From: Gaiellaceae bacterium | GTDB lineage: Bacteria; Actinomycetota; Thermoleophilia; Gaiellales; Gaiellaceae | DNA: 64,000 nucleotides | Direction: 5' to 3' | Assembly (NCBI GenBank): GCA_026002995.1 | Contig: BPGK01000001.1 | Coordinates: 744,001 to 808,000, forward strand | In this document: piece after piece, positions 8,798 through 18,871 of the stretch | Layout of the letters: each line of letters starts with the position of its first letter | Position numbering within the stretch: position 1 is the first letter of the stretch | Translations under genes and position numbers: made by a program | Notes under the pieces: model-generated | Seen by the model: the letters and a program-made list of their open reading frames with translations, nothing else | The model's database searches: none | Told to the model about the DNA's origin: nothing

Positions 8798-10096
8798 ATG
8801 AGCGACAGCGTGCGCATCCTCGTGGTCGCCGCGCTCGTGCTCGGGAATGCCGTCTTCGTGGCCGCGGAGTACGCGCTCGTCACCGCCCGCCGGACGCGGC
8901 TGGAGGAGCGGGCGCGGTCGGGGGGTCGCGGCGCCGCGACTGCGGTGCGGCTTCTCGACGAGCCTGTGCGCTTCATCTCGACCGTGCAGGTCGGTATCAC
9001 CGTCTGCGGGATCCTGATCGGCGCGATCGGCGAGCCGCTCGTCCGCGGGTGGGTGGCGCCGCCGCTCTCCACGGCGATCGCCTTCGTGCTGGCGTTCACG
9101 CTCCTGACGTACGTGACCGTCGTCCTCGGCGAGCTCGTCCCGAAGGCGGTCGCCCTCCAGCGCTCCGAGGCGCTCGCGGTCGCGCTCGCGGCGCCCCTCG
9201 ACTGGCTCGCGCGCATCGCGTATCCGCTCGTCTGGCTCCTCCAGGTCTCCGCGAACGCGGTGCTGAAGGCGCTTCGGGTGCGTCCGGCCCCGGCCGGGAT
9301 GATCCCGTTCACGCGCGAGGACATCCGGCAGAGCGTCGCTGCGGCCGAGGACGTCGGCGAGTTCCAGGAGGCGGAGGAGGAGATGCTCTACAAGGTCTTC
9401 GACTTCGCCTCGAAGGAGGTCGCCGACGTCATGGTGCCCCGACCCGAGGTCGTCGCGATCTCGGTCGACCTGCCTCCCGAGGACGCGCTCAAGGCGGTCG
9501 TCGACTCGCCGTACACGCGGTATCCGCTGTACCGGGGCTCCCTGGACGAGATCGTCGGCATCCTCCACGTGCGCGACCTCTTCGCCGCGATGCACGACCT
9601 CGGGATCGCGTCGGTCCGGCTCGAGTCCATCGCCCGGCCCGCCTTCGTCGTGCCCGAGACGAAGGATCTCGCCGCGCTCCTCGCCGACTTCCGGCGCGAG
9701 AAGCAGCACATGGCGATCGTCGTCGACGAGTACGGGGCGATGGAGGGGATCGCCACGCTCGAGGACCTGCTCGAGGAGATCGTCGGGGAGATCGAGGACG
9801 AGTTCGACCTCCCGGACACCTCGGTCGAGCGGGTCGACGAGCGGCGGATCCGTATCGACGGGACGTTCTCGATCGACGACTTCAACGAGGAGTTCGGGAC
9901 GAGCCTCGAGCAGGAGGACTTCCACACGATGGCGGGGCTCGTGTTCGGACACCTCGGCCGAGCCCCCGAGGTCGGCGACGTGGCGACGATCGACGGCCTC
10001 GTGCTCACGGTGCTCGAGGTCGAGGGCTCGCGGATCTTGAAGATCGAGGTCGAGTTCCGCGAGCCCGAGAACGTGAACGAGCCGGAAGCCGCCTAG
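8798..10096 (+). CDS. Hemolysin/CNNM-CorC family membrane transporter (DUF21 + CBS + CorC_HlyC)
   Basis: N-terminal TM region, VADVMVPRPEVVAI, YTRYPLYRGSLDEIVGILHVRDL, DEYGAMEGIATLEDLLEEIVGEIEDEFD. Confidence 0.92.
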   Translation: MSDSVRILVVAALVLGNAVFVAAEYALVTARRTRLEERARSGGRGAATAVRLLDEPVRFISTVQVGITVCGILIGAIGEPLVRGWVAPPLSTAIAFVLAFTLLTYVTVVLGELVPKAVALQRSEALAVALAAPLDWLARIAYPLVWLLQVSANAVLKALRVRPAPAGMIPFTREDIRQSVAAAEDVGEFQEAEEEMLYKVFDFASKEVADVMVPRPEVVAISVDLPPEDALKAVVDSPYTRYPLYRGSLDEIVGILHVRDLFAAMHDLGIASVRLESIARPAFVVPETKDLAALLADFRREKQHMAIVVDEYGAMEGIATLEDLLEEIVGEIEDEFDLPDTSVERVDERRIRIDGTFSIDDFNEEFGTSLEQEDFHTMAGLVFGHLGRAPEVGDVATIDGLVLTVLEVEGSRILKIEVEFREPENVNEPEAA

Positions 10097-10102
10097 CCAC
10101 GA

Positions 10103-11335
10103 GTGCGCCGTAGGGGCGACTCTCCGTTCCGGCACCGCGACTTCGCCCTCTTCTGGGTCGCGCTGCTCGTCCAGGGCTTCGCGCTCACGATGGCCACCGT
10201 CGCGATCGGCTGGCAGGTCTACTCCGTCCGCGAGAACCCACTCGACCTGGGCCTCGTCGGTCTCGCCGAGTTCGTCCCTCTCCTGCTCCTCGCCCTGCCG
10301 GCCGGTCAGCTCGCCGATCGCCTCCCGCGGCGCCGGATCGTCCTCGCGATGTTCCTCCTCGACATCGGCGTGCTCGCAGCGCTCCTCGGGATCACCGCCC
10401 AGGGCGCGACGCGCGTGTGGCCCTTCTTCGCACTCGCCTTCGTCACCGGGATCGGGAGCGCGCTGGGCGCTCCTGCGGGGCGCGCGCTCACGCCGTCGCT
10501 CGTCCCGCAGGAGATCCTCGTCAGCGCCCTCGCGCAGCGCTCGATCGCCTTCCAGCTCTCGGCGGTAGTCGGACCGGCGGTCGGCGGCGTCCTCTTCGCA
10601 GTCCGGCCGGAGCTCGTGTACGGCGTCGGGATCGCGCTCTCGCTCGTCGCGCTCGGCTGCGTGCTCGCCATGCGCAGTGGGAGGACGCCCGCGAGCGACG
10701 GCGCTCTCGGCATGGACGACGTCCTGGCCGGAGTTCGGCTCATCCGGCGGACGCGGATCCTCCTGGGGGCGATCTCGCTCGATCTCTTCGCCGTCCTCCT
10801 CGGCGGCGCCGTTGCGCTGCTCCCCGTCTTCGCCAAGGACATCCTGGAGGTCGGCCCAACCGGCCTCGGGCTCTTGCGCACCGCGCCCGCCGTGGGTGCG
10901 TTCGCCGCTGCGCTCCTCATCGCCCGCTTCCCGATCCGGCGGCACGCGGGGCCAAAGCTCTACCTCGTGGTCGCGGCGTTCGGCGCGTGCATGGTCGTGT
11001 TCGGCCTCTCGCGCGAGCTGTGGCTCTCGCTCGCCGCCCTCGCGCTCGCCGGCGCGTTCGACATGGTGAGCGTCGTCCTGCGCTCGACGATCCTCCCGCT
11101 CGTGACGCCCGATGCCCTGCGCGGCCGGGTGACGGCGGTCGAGATGGTGTTCATCAGCGCCTCGAACGAGCTTGGCGCCTTCGAGTCGGGCGTCGCCGCC
11201 GCGCTGCTCGGAGCGGTGCCGGCGGTCGTTCTCGGCGGCGTCGCGACCATCGCGATCGCTGGGATCTGGTGGAAACTCTTCCCGGCGCTCGCGAAGGTCG
11301 ATCGCCTGGACGAGCTGCGCCCAGTCCCGATCTGA
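10103..11335 (+). CDS. MFS transporter (enterobactin exporter EntS-like)
   Basis: 12-TM hydrophobic pattern; FRHRDFALFWVALLVQGFALTMATVAIGWQVY N-terminus. Confidence 0.9.
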   Translation: MRRRGDSPFRHRDFALFWVALLVQGFALTMATVAIGWQVYSVRENPLDLGLVGLAEFVPLLLLALPAGQLADRLPRRRIVLAMFLLDIGVLAALLGITAQGATRVWPFFALAFVTGIGSALGAPAGRALTPSLVPQEILVSALAQRSIAFQLSAVVGPAVGGVLFAVRPELVYGVGIALSLVALGCVLAMRSGRTPASDGALGMDDVLAGVRLIRRTRILLGAISLDLFAVLLGGAVALLPVFAKDILEVGPTGLGLLRTAPAVGAFAAALLIARFPIRRHAGPKLYLVVAAFGACMVVFGLSRELWLSLAALALAGAFDMVSVVLRSTILPLVTPDALRGRVTAVEMVFISASNELGAFESGVAAALLGAVPAVVLGGVATIAIAGIWWKLFPALAKVDRLDELRPVPI

Positions 11336-11338
11336 CCG

Positions 11339-13042
11339 TCAGGCCACGCAGGCCGCCGGGAGCTCGAACCAGCGCAGGTGCTCGAAGTCCGGGCCGAGCT
11401 CCGGGGCCCCGTCGTCCTGCGGGAGCTCCCCGGCGGCGGCGAGGATCGCCCGCGCCTCGGCGAGGTGGTCCTCGAGCGCGGACTCCGGAGCGCGATCGTG
11501 CGGCAGCTCCGGGATGCGGAGGCTCCCGGTTGCCGCGTCGTACGAGAGGTCGGTCAGCCGCAGGGGCGGCTCGACCGGGCCGTCGCGGTGCCGCCAGAGG
11601 CCGCTCACCGGGTCGAAGCGGTAGAGCGGCAGCAGCTTCCAGCCCTCGCTCGCGACGATGTCGACGGTCTCGACGATGTACTCGAACACCGCCTCCGAGA
11701 TGAAGTAGTTGAAGGAGACGCGCGTCCAGCCCGGCTTGATCCCCTCGCAGCCGCGCGCGATCTCGCGCTCGAACTCGTGCGAGCGCTCGAGGTCGATCCC
11801 GAGCAGGCGGTGCCCGTACGGCCCGGCGCAGGAGCAGCCGCCCCGGGCCTGGATTCCGAAGAGGTCGTTCAAGAGCGCGACGACGAAGTTGTGGTGGAGA
11901 TATCGCCCGCCGGGACGGCGCACGACGAACGAGACGATGGGGAGACGCTCGGCTTCGAGGTTCCCGAGGAGCTCGAGGCTCGGGTTGCGCGACCACCGCT
12001 CGACCGCGCGCTGCCAGAAGTCCTCCTCGTGCGCGCGGATCGTGTCGACGCCGACGGCCTGCTTGAGCTGGAACACGAGGCCGGCCCGAATCGACTCGAC
12101 GATGGCCGGCGTGCCTCCTTCCTCCCGGTGCTCGGGATCGTCGAGGTAGCGATGCTCGGTCGGGTTCACGTACCTGACCGTGCCGCCGCCGACGACGTCC
12201 GGGACGCGGTTCGTCAGGAGAGCCCGCCGGACGACGAGCACTCCGGGAGTGCCCGGCCCGCCGACGAGCTTGTGGGGGCTGAGGACGATCGCGTCTTTGT
12301 ACGCGAGCGGGTGACGCGAGCAGCGCGGGGACATCTCGATCTCGACGTACGGGGCTGCGGCGGCGAAGTCCCAGAACGAGAGCGCGCCGTGACGGTGGAG
12401 GAGGTCGGCGATGGCGCACGTGTTCGAGAGGATCCCGGTCACGTTCGAGGCGGCGGAGAAGGAGCCGATCTTGAGCGGCCGCGTCGCATGGCGCAGGAGC
12501 TCCTCCTCGAGCATCGTGAGGTCGATGTGGCCGTCGGCGTCTTCTCGAATCTCGATCACGTCAGCGATCGACTCGCGCCAGGGCAGCTCGTTCGAGTGGT
12601 GCTCGAAGGGGCCGACGAAGACCACCGGCCGCTCCTCCTGCGGGATCGAGGCGGTGAGGCCGTAGCGATCCTCGAGCGCAGAGGGGATGCGGATTCCGAG
12701 GATGCCGATGAGCTTGTCCACCGCTCCGGTCGAGCCCGAGCCGCAGAAGATGACGCACGTCTCCTCGTCGCCGCCAACGGCCTCATGGATGATGCGCCGC
12801 GCGTCCTCCCGCAGCTGCGTCGTCTGGAGGCCCGTGCCCGACGACTCCGTGTGCGTGTTCGCGTAGCGGGGCAGCACCTCGTTGCGGATGACGTCCTCGA
12901 TGAACGCGAGGGAGCGGCCGCTCGCCGTGTAGTCGGCGTACGTCACGCGCCGCGGGCCGAACGGCCCGAGCATCACCTGGTCGTCGCCGATCACGGCCTC
13001 GCGGATGCGGCGGAGGAGCGGCGTCTCGACGGGTCGCGTCAC
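11339..13042 (-). CDS. Aminotransferase class V-fold PLP-dependent enzyme
   Basis: TVIFCGSGSTGAVDKLIG-type region, SPHKLVGGPGTPGVLVVRR PLP-Lys motif, ARGGCSCAGPYGHRLLGID. Confidence 0.86.
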   Translation of the reverse strand: MTRPVETPLLRRIREAVIGDDQVMLGPFGPRRVTYADYTASGRSLAFIEDVIRNEVLPRYANTHTESSGTGLQTTQLREDARRIIHEAVGGDEETCVIFCGSGSTGAVDKLIGILGIRIPSALEDRYGLTASIPQEERPVVFVGPFEHHSNELPWRESIADVIEIREDADGHIDLTMLEEELLRHATRPLKIGSFSAASNVTGILSNTCAIADLLHRHGALSFWDFAAAAPYVEIEMSPRCSRHPLAYKDAIVLSPHKLVGGPGTPGVLVVRRALLTNRVPDVVGGGTVRYVNPTEHRYLDDPEHREEGGTPAIVESIRAGLVFQLKQAVGVDTIRAHEEDFWQRAVERWSRNPSLELLGNLEAERLPIVSFVVRRPGGRYLHHNFVVALLNDLFGIQARGGCSCAGPYGHRLLGIDLERSHEFEREIARGCEGIKPGWTRVSFNYFISEAVFEYIVETVDIVASEGWKLLPLYRFDPVSGLWRHRDGPVEPPLRLTDLSYDAATGSLRIPELPHDRAPESALEDHLAEARAILAAAGELPQDDGAPELGPDFEHLRWFELPAACVA

Positions 13043-13071
13043 CGGGCTGAGGGTAACGTCGGTCGCGGCCC

Positions 13072-14286
13072 TCAGCGTCGAGCGGACACGCGGAGCGCGG
13101 CGGCCTCGGTGCCCCTGATCGAGGCGTCGAGGAGCTCGATCGGGTGGAGCGCCGGCAGCGGCCGTCCCGCGCGGCGCAGCGCGTTCGAGACCTGCACGAG
13201 GCAACCGGGGTTCGCGCTCGCGTAGATCTGCGCACCGGTGGCCAGGACGTTCGCTGCTTTGCGATCGCCGAGCTTGCGGGCGGCGTCGGCCTGGACGACG
13301 TTGTAGATCCCGGCCGAGCCGCAGCAGAGGTCCTGCTCCGCCGGCTCGACGAGCTCGAGCTCGGGGATGCGTGCGAGGGCGGGCGCTATGGAGAGGGGGA
13401 GGCGCTGCGCGTGGCGGAGGTGACACGGGTCCTGGAGCGCGACCTTCAGCGGAAGCGGATGTCGCGGCGCGCGCGGGGGCGTCTCGGCGAGCAGCTCGCC
13501 GACGTCGCGAATCTTCGCGGCAAAGGTGGCCGCCCGCTCGTCGCCAAGGAGCCAGCCGAGCTCCTTGAGATGGGAGCCGCAGCCCGACGAGTTGACCACG
13601 ACGAGGTCGAGGCCGTCGAAGGCGTCGAGTAGCCGACGGGCGAAGGCCTTCCCCTCCTCGAGCCGCCCCGCGTGCACGGAGAGCGCGCCACAGCAGCCCT
13701 GCGGTGGCGCGTGCACCTCGAGCCCGTCCGCCGCGAGAACGCGCGCCGTCGAGGCGTTCACGTCGCCGAAGACCGCGCTCTGGACGCAGCCGGTGAGGAG
13801 GCCCACGCGCGCGACCGGCTCGCCGTTCGCGGGCGTGAGGGCGGGGATCGTCTCGGCGCGTCGCCAGCGCGGCGCAGCCCGCGCCGGCGCGCCCAGCCGT
13901 CCGGGCAGCGCGCGACCGAGCGGCGCGAGCCGGAGCGCTACGCCCAGCCGCCGCGGATAGGGGAGCACCCGGAAGAGGAGCTCCCGGACGAGGCGCTCGC
14001 GAAGCGGCCGCTCGACCTCGTCCTCGACGGCCGCCCGCGTCGCCTCGATGAGGCGGTCGTAGCGGACGCCCGACGGGCACGACGAGAGGCACGCCATGCA
14101 CCCGAGGCAGCGGTCGAAGTGGGTCGCGACGGTCGCGGTGAGCGAGATCGCGCCGTCGAGCAGCCCGTCCATGAGGTGGATGCGCCCGCGCGGGGAGTCC
14201 ATCTCCTCCCGCCAGAGGACGTACGTCGGGCACGTGGGCAGGCAGAACCCGCAGTGGACGCAGTCGGAGACGACCTCGCGGATCAC
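13072..14286 (-). CDS. glcF: Glycolate oxidase iron-sulfur subunit
   Basis: CVHCGFCLPTCPTYVLWREEMDSPRGRI and CLGCMACLSSCPSGVRYDRLIE. Confidence 0.88.
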   Translation of the reverse strand: MIREVVSDCVHCGFCLPTCPTYVLWREEMDSPRGRIHLMDGLLDGAISLTATVATHFDRCLGCMACLSSCPSGVRYDRLIEATRAAVEDEVERPLRERLVRELLFRVLPYPRRLGVALRLAPLGRALPGRLGAPARAAPRWRRAETIPALTPANGEPVARVGLLTGCVQSAVFGDVNASTARVLAADGLEVHAPPQGCCGALSVHAGRLEEGKAFARRLLDAFDGLDLVVVNSSGCGSHLKELGWLLGDERAATFAAKIRDVGELLAETPPRAPRHPLPLKVALQDPCHLRHAQRLPLSIAPALARIPELELVEPAEQDLCCGSAGIYNVVQADAARKLGDRKAANVLATGAQIYASANPGCLVQVSNALRRAGRPLPALHPIELLDASIRGTEAAALRVSARR

Positions 14287-15182
14287 GTGAGCACGCCCCG
14301 CGGGTCGAAGGCGGCGCGCAGCCGCTCGTGCAAGCGGCGGAGCGCCTCGGGCGGCTCCGGCCGTTCGCCGGGCCCAGGCGTGTAGGCGACACCCGCCGCC
14401 GGCCGCACGACCGCCTGCTCCAGGCGCTCGAGGACGGCGCGCAGCTCGCCCGGCGGAAAGAGGACGCTGCCCCGCGCCTCGCCTTGGCGGCGACGCGACT
14501 CCTCCCACACCTCCAGGCCCGCCTCCTCGCCCCCGACGAGGGCGCGGGCCCGGGCTAGCTGGCTCTCGACCGCGCGCGGCGAGCCCTCGAAGAGGAGCGC
14601 GACCCGGCCGGGGTGGAGGACGTCGAGCGCGCTCGGAGCGAGTTGCGAGCGCAGGAGAGCGCCGACGGCGCCGGCGACGTCGCCGGGCTCGGCGACGAGC
14701 GTGCGAGCTGCCTTCGGGAGTGGGTGCAAGCGGAAGCTCGCGCGGGCGATGAACGCGAGCCGGCCCCGCGAGCCGCAGACGAGCCGGGCGAGGTCGTAGC
14801 CGGCGACGTTCTTCACGACCTTGCCGCCCGCGCTTGCGATCGTCCCGTCGGCGAGCACGAGCGTCACGCCGAGGACGAGGTCGCGCGGCGCGCCGAAGCG
14901 GTGGCGCAGCGGGCCTGACAGGTTCTCTGCGAGGAGCGCGCCGATCGTCGGATCGTCGGGAGGGTCGAGCGAGAGCCGCTGGCCGTGGCGTGCGAGCGCG
15001 GACTGGAGCGCCGAGAGGCGGAGCCCGGCCTCGACGGTGCACGTGAGGTCGCCCGCCTCGTGCTCGAGGATGCGGCTCAGAGCCTCCGTCGTCACGTCCT
15101 CCCCGATGCGGACGCGTCGCCCCTCGGCGTGGGCGGCGGCGAAGAAGGCGGCGGCCTCGGCGAGGCTAGAGACGCTCGGCAA
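14283..15182 (-). CDS. glcE: Glycolate oxidase FAD-binding subunit
   Basis: FAD_binding_4-like DPPDDPTIGALLAENLSGPLRHRFG, GGKVVKNVAGYDLARL; probable TTG start overlapping glcD end. Confidence 0.83.
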   Translation of the reverse strand: MPSVSSLAEAAAFFAAAHAEGRRVRIGEDVTTEALSRILEHEAGDLTCTVEAGLRLSALQSALARHGQRLSLDPPDDPTIGALLAENLSGPLRHRFGAPRDLVLGVTLVLADGTIASAGGKVVKNVAGYDLARLVCGSRGRLAFIARASFRLHPLPKAARTLVAEPGDVAGAVGALLRSQLAPSALDVLHPGRVALLFEGSPRAVESQLARARALVGGEEAGLEVWEESRRRQGEARGSVLFPPGELRAVLERLEQAVVRPAAGVAYTPGPGERPEPPEALRRLHERLRAAFDPRGVLT

Positions 15183-16620
15183 GGCCGATCCTCTCGAGCG
15201 CGTGTGGTCGGTAGGGGCCCGGCGCCTCGCCGCAGAGCCGCGGCGTCGGCAGGACCTTGCCCGGGTTGCAGAGGCCGTCGGGGTCGAAGGCGCGCCGCAG
15301 GCGCTCGAAGACGGCGAGGTCGCGCTCCGAGAACATTCCGGGCATCGCACAGGCCTTGTCCATGCCGACGCCGTGCTCCCCGGTGAGGGAGCCGCCGGCG
15401 TCGAGGCAGGCGGCGAGGATCGCCTCCGCCAGCTTCCGCGCCCGCTCCGTCTCTCCCGCCTCGGGGTCGTAGAGGACGAGCGGGTGGAGGTTCCCGTCGC
15501 CCGCGTGGAAGACGTTCCCGACACGGAGCCCGTGCGCATCCGAGAGCTCCTCGATCCGGCGCAGCACCTCCGGGAGCTTCGTCCGGGGCACGACGCCGTC
15601 CTGGACGTAGTACGCGCGCGCGACGCGTCCCATCGCTGCGAACGCCGACTTGCGTCCCTTCCAGAGGAGCGCGCGAGCGCCATCGTCGGTCGCGGCGCGC
15701 AGCTCGAAGGCCCCGCACGCCCGGCAGATGCGCTCGACCTCGGCCGCGTCCTCCTCCACCTGCTCGGCGACGCCGTCGAGCTCGACGAGGAGCGCGGCCC
15801 CCGCTCCAGCCGGATACCCCGGCGAGACGGCGAGCTCGGCGGCTTCGATCGTCAACCGATCCATCATCTCGATCGCGGACGGGAGGATGCCCGCGGCGAC
15901 GATCTCGGAGACGGCGGCGCCGGCGGCGTCCGTCGTCTCGAAGCCGGCGAGCAACGTGCGCACCGACTCGGGGATCCGCACGATGCGGAGCGTGATGCGG
16001 GTGACGATGCCGAGCGTCCCCTCGGAACCGACGACGACCCCGAGGAGGTCGGGCCCGTCGGAGTCGAGCGCCTTCCCGCCGAGCTCGACCACGTCCCCGT
16101 CCGGGAGGACGAGGGTCAGCCCGGTGACGTGGTGGACGGTGAACCCCCGCCCGAGGCAGTGCGCTCCGCCCGAGTTCTCGGCGACGTTGCCGCCGATCGT
16201 GCACACCTGCTGGCTCGAGGGGTCGGGGGCGTAGAAGAACCCCTCCGCCTCGACGGCCCGCGTGACGTCGAGGTTCGCGACGCCGGGCTCGACGACGACC
16301 CGCTGGCTCGCGAGATCGACCTCGAGGATCCGATCCATACGCGAGAGCGCGACGACGACGCCGCCCGCCATCGGCGTCGCCCCACCCGAGAGCCCCGTTC
16401 CCGCGCCGCGGGCGACGAACGGCACGCGCTCCCGCCGGCACGCGCGGACGACCGCCTGCACCTCCTCGGTCGAGCCCGGAAGGACGACGAGCTCCGGGAC
16501 AGCGCGGTGTCCCGTCAGCCCGTCACACTCGTACACCCGCAGCCGTTCCGGCTCGGTGACGACGTGCTCGGGCCCGACCGCGGAGCGGAGCGCGGAGACG
16601 AGCGTGCGGGAGAGAGGCAC
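15166..16620 (-). CDS. glcD: Glycolate oxidase subunit GlcD (FAD-linked oxidase)
   Basis: VPFVARGAGTGLSGGATP, GGNVAENSGGAHCLGRGFTVHHVTGL, TGEHGVGMDKA; GTG preceded by TAGACT (7-nt gap). Confidence 0.93.
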   Translation of the reverse strand: MPLSRTLVSALRSAVGPEHVVTEPERLRVYECDGLTGHRAVPELVVLPGSTEEVQAVVRACRRERVPFVARGAGTGLSGGATPMAGGVVVALSRMDRILEVDLASQRVVVEPGVANLDVTRAVEAEGFFYAPDPSSQQVCTIGGNVAENSGGAHCLGRGFTVHHVTGLTLVLPDGDVVELGGKALDSDGPDLLGVVVGSEGTLGIVTRITLRIVRIPESVRTLLAGFETTDAAGAAVSEIVAAGILPSAIEMMDRLTIEAAELAVSPGYPAGAGAALLVELDGVAEQVEEDAAEVERICRACGAFELRAATDDGARALLWKGRKSAFAAMGRVARAYYVQDGVVPRTKLPEVLRRIEELSDAHGLRVGNVFHAGDGNLHPLVLYDPEAGETERARKLAEAILAACLDAGGSLTGEHGVGMDKACAMPGMFSERDLAVFERLRRAFDPDGLCNPGKVLPTPRLCGEAPGPYRPHALERIGLAERL

Positions 16621-16735
16621 GGAGGCGAGTCTAGGCTGGACCTGCGCCGTGTGGTGACAGACGCGCGTCGCCGCGCGTGGGTTCGCGGGACGGTTCCCGC
16701 ACCGGCGCTCGTGCCGCCGAGATAGGCTGCCGCAC

Positions 16736-17383
16736 GTGCTGCCGATCGAGCGTCCGGGGAAGATCGTCTGCGTCGGTCTCAACTACCGCGACCACGCAGA
16801 GGAGCAGGGCGTCGAGCTCCCCGCCGAGCCGCTCCTCTTCGCGAAGTGGCCGAACACGCTCATCGGCCCGGGTGAGCCGATCGTCATCCCGTCCGTCGTG
16901 ACGAAGCCCGACTACGAAGCCGAGCTCGGTGTCGTCATCGGCGCACGGATCAAGGGCGTCTCCCGCGAGAACGCGCTCGAGGCGGTGCGCGGGTACGTGT
17001 GCGCGAACGACGTGAGCGCCCGTGACCTCCAGTTCGCGGACGGGCAGTGGACGCGCGGCAAGTCGGTAGACACGTTCTGCCCCGTCGGGCCGCTCGTTCC
17101 CGCGTCCGAGATCCCCGATCCGCACGCGCTTCGCATCCGCGCGATCGTGAACGGCGAGGTGCTCCAGGACTCGACGACCGCGAACCTCATCTTCGGGATC
17201 GACGAGGTCATCGCCCACATCACGAAGACGACGACGCTCGAGCCGGGCGATCTCATCCTCACGGGCACCCCGGCAGGCGTGGGCGTCTTCCGCGACCCGC
17301 AGCGCCTGCTGCGCCCGGGGGACGAGGTCACGATCGAGATCGAGGGTCTCGGCGAGCTGACGAATCCGGTCGTCGCGGGCTGA
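16736..17383 (+). CDS. Fumarylacetoacetate hydrolase family protein
   Basis: IVCVGLNYRDHAEE, FAKWPNTLIGPGEPI, LILTGTPAGVGVFRDP; GTG preceded by TAGGCT. Confidence 0.93.
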   Translation: MLPIERPGKIVCVGLNYRDHAEEQGVELPAEPLLFAKWPNTLIGPGEPIVIPSVVTKPDYEAELGVVIGARIKGVSRENALEAVRGYVCANDVSARDLQFADGQWTRGKSVDTFCPVGPLVPASEIPDPHALRIRAIVNGEVLQDSTTANLIFGIDEVIAHITKTTTLEPGDLILTGTPAGVGVFRDPQRLLRPGDEVTIEIEGLGELTNPVVAG

Positions 17384-18107
17384 GATCCGCTGCCAGCCCG
17401 CCCAGGTAGAGCTGGACGACGCGCGGGTCGCGTAACAGCTCCCCACCCGGGCCCTCGTGTGCCGTCCGACCCATGTCGAGCACGTAGCCGCGGGAGGAGA
17501 GGGCGAGCGCGCGCCGGGCGTTCTGTTCGACCATCACGATCCCGATCCCGCGCTCGCGGATCTGCTCGAGCTCGGCGAAGACCATCTCCGCCGCCTTCGG
17601 AGAGAGGCCGGCTGACGGCTCGTCGAGCAAGAGGACCGTGGGTTGGGCGACGAGCGCGCGGGCGAGCGCAACGATCTTCCGCTGTCCTCCCGAGAGCGTC
17701 CCTGCCCGCTGCCGCCCGCGCTCGCGGAGGAACGGAAACTGCGCGAAGACGGAGGCGACCGCCTTCCTGCGAGCGCTGCGCGGGAGCGCCTGCGCCCCGA
17801 CATGGACGTTCTCCGCCACAGTGAGCGACGGGAAGACGTTCTCGAGCTGGGGGACGAAGCCGAGGCCGCGTTGCGCTAGCCGATCCGGGGGAAGACCGGT
17901 CACGTCCGTGCCGTGAAACACGACCCTGCCGCGGATCGGACGGACGAGACCCGAGATCGCCTTCAGGAGGGTGGACTTCCCGGCCCCGTTGGGACCGATG
18001 ACGGCGACGATCTCGCCGGGACGTGCCTCCAACGAGACCCCGCGCAGGACGAGAGCCCCGTCGTAGCCGGCATGGAGGTCGCTGACGAGGAGGGCGTCTT
18101 CGCTCAC
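17328..18107 (-). CDS. livF: Branched-chain amino acid-type ABC transporter ATP-binding protein
   Basis: IGPNGAGKSTLLKAISG, LSGGQRKIVALARAL, LLLDEPSAGLSPK. Confidence 0.93.
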   Translation of the reverse strand: MSEDALLVSDLHAGYDGALVLRGVSLEARPGEIVAVIGPNGAGKSTLLKAISGLVRPIRGRVVFHGTDVTGLPPDRLAQRGLGFVPQLENVFPSLTVAENVHVGAQALPRSARRKAVASVFAQFPFLRERGRQRAGTLSGGQRKIVALARALVAQPTVLLLDEPSAGLSPKAAEMVFAELEQIRERGIGIVMVEQNARRALALSSRGYVLDMGRTAHEGPGGELLRDPRVVQLYLGGLAADLSPRRPDSSARRDPRSRS

Positions 18108-18871
18108 ACGTCCGTCCCCAAGTAGGCATCGATCACCCGCTCGTCTCGCCGCACCTCCTCGGGCGTGCCCTCCGTGAGCACACGTCCCTCGGCCATGACG
18201 AACACGTGATCGCTCGCCCGCATGACGAACGCGAGGTCGTGCTCGATAACGAGGAAGGTGATTCCCCGGGTCGCCCGCAGGTCGAGAACGTGCGCGAGCA
18301 GCTCCTCCCGCAGCGCTGGGTTTACGCCCGCCATCGGCTCATCGAGAAGAATCAAGCGGGGTGACGCGATCAGGATGCGGGCGAGGTCGAGGAGCTTCCG
18401 CTGCCCTCCCGAGAGCGTCCCTGCGAGCGCGTCAGCGTAGTCCTCGAGGCGAACGAGACGAAGCAGTCTGAACGCCTCTTCGGTCACCTGCGCCTCGCGG
18501 CGGCGCACGGCCCCTCGCCGCGCGATCAGGTTCCGCAGGCACTCGCCCGGGTGACTCGGAGCGGCGAGGCGGACGTTGTCCAGCACGGTCAAGCGCGTAA
18601 GCGCTCTCGCCGTCTGAAACGTGCGGGCGAGGCCGGCGTGCACGATCGCGTGTGGTGGCAGGCGCTCTATGCGTCGTCCGGCGAGTGCGATCTGCCCCCG
18701 ATCTGGGCGCAGGAATCCAGAGATGCAGTTGAAGAGGGTCGACTTGCCCGCTCCGTTCGGTCCGATCAGCGCGGTGATCGATCCCTCCTCCACGGAGAGC
18801 GAGGCGTCGTCGACGGCACGCACGCCGCCGAACGCCTTGCTCACCCCGCTTACCTCGAGCAGCGCACTCAC
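18104..18871 (-). CDS. livG: Branched-chain amino acid-type ABC transporter ATP-binding protein
   Basis: IGPNGAGKSTLFNCISGFLRPDRG, LSGGQRKLLDLARIL, GTG start. Confidence 0.93.
   Translation of the reverse strand: MSALLEVSGVSKAFGGVRAVDDASLSVEEGSITALIGPNGAGKSTLFNCISGFLRPDRGQIALAGRRIERLPPHAIVHAGLARTFQTARALTRLTVLDNVRLAAPSHPGECLRNLIARRGAVRRREAQVTEEAFRLLRLVRLEDYADALAGTLSGGQRKLLDLARILIASPRLILLDEPMAGVNPALREELLAHVLDLRATRGITFLVIEHDLAFVMRASDHVFVMAEGRVLTEGTPEEVRRDERVIDAYLGTDV

Noticed and set aside
8576-10945. 789-aa minus-strand ORF opposite CNNM/CorC and MFS genes
   Set aside because: Low-complexity charged translation spanning two well-supported opposite-strand genes; antisense artefact.
11339-14392. 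Single 1017-aa minus-strand ORF as a giant fusion protein
   Set aside because: Only the part from GTG 13042 resembles an aminotransferase; the upstream part is an out-of-frame shadow of glcF.
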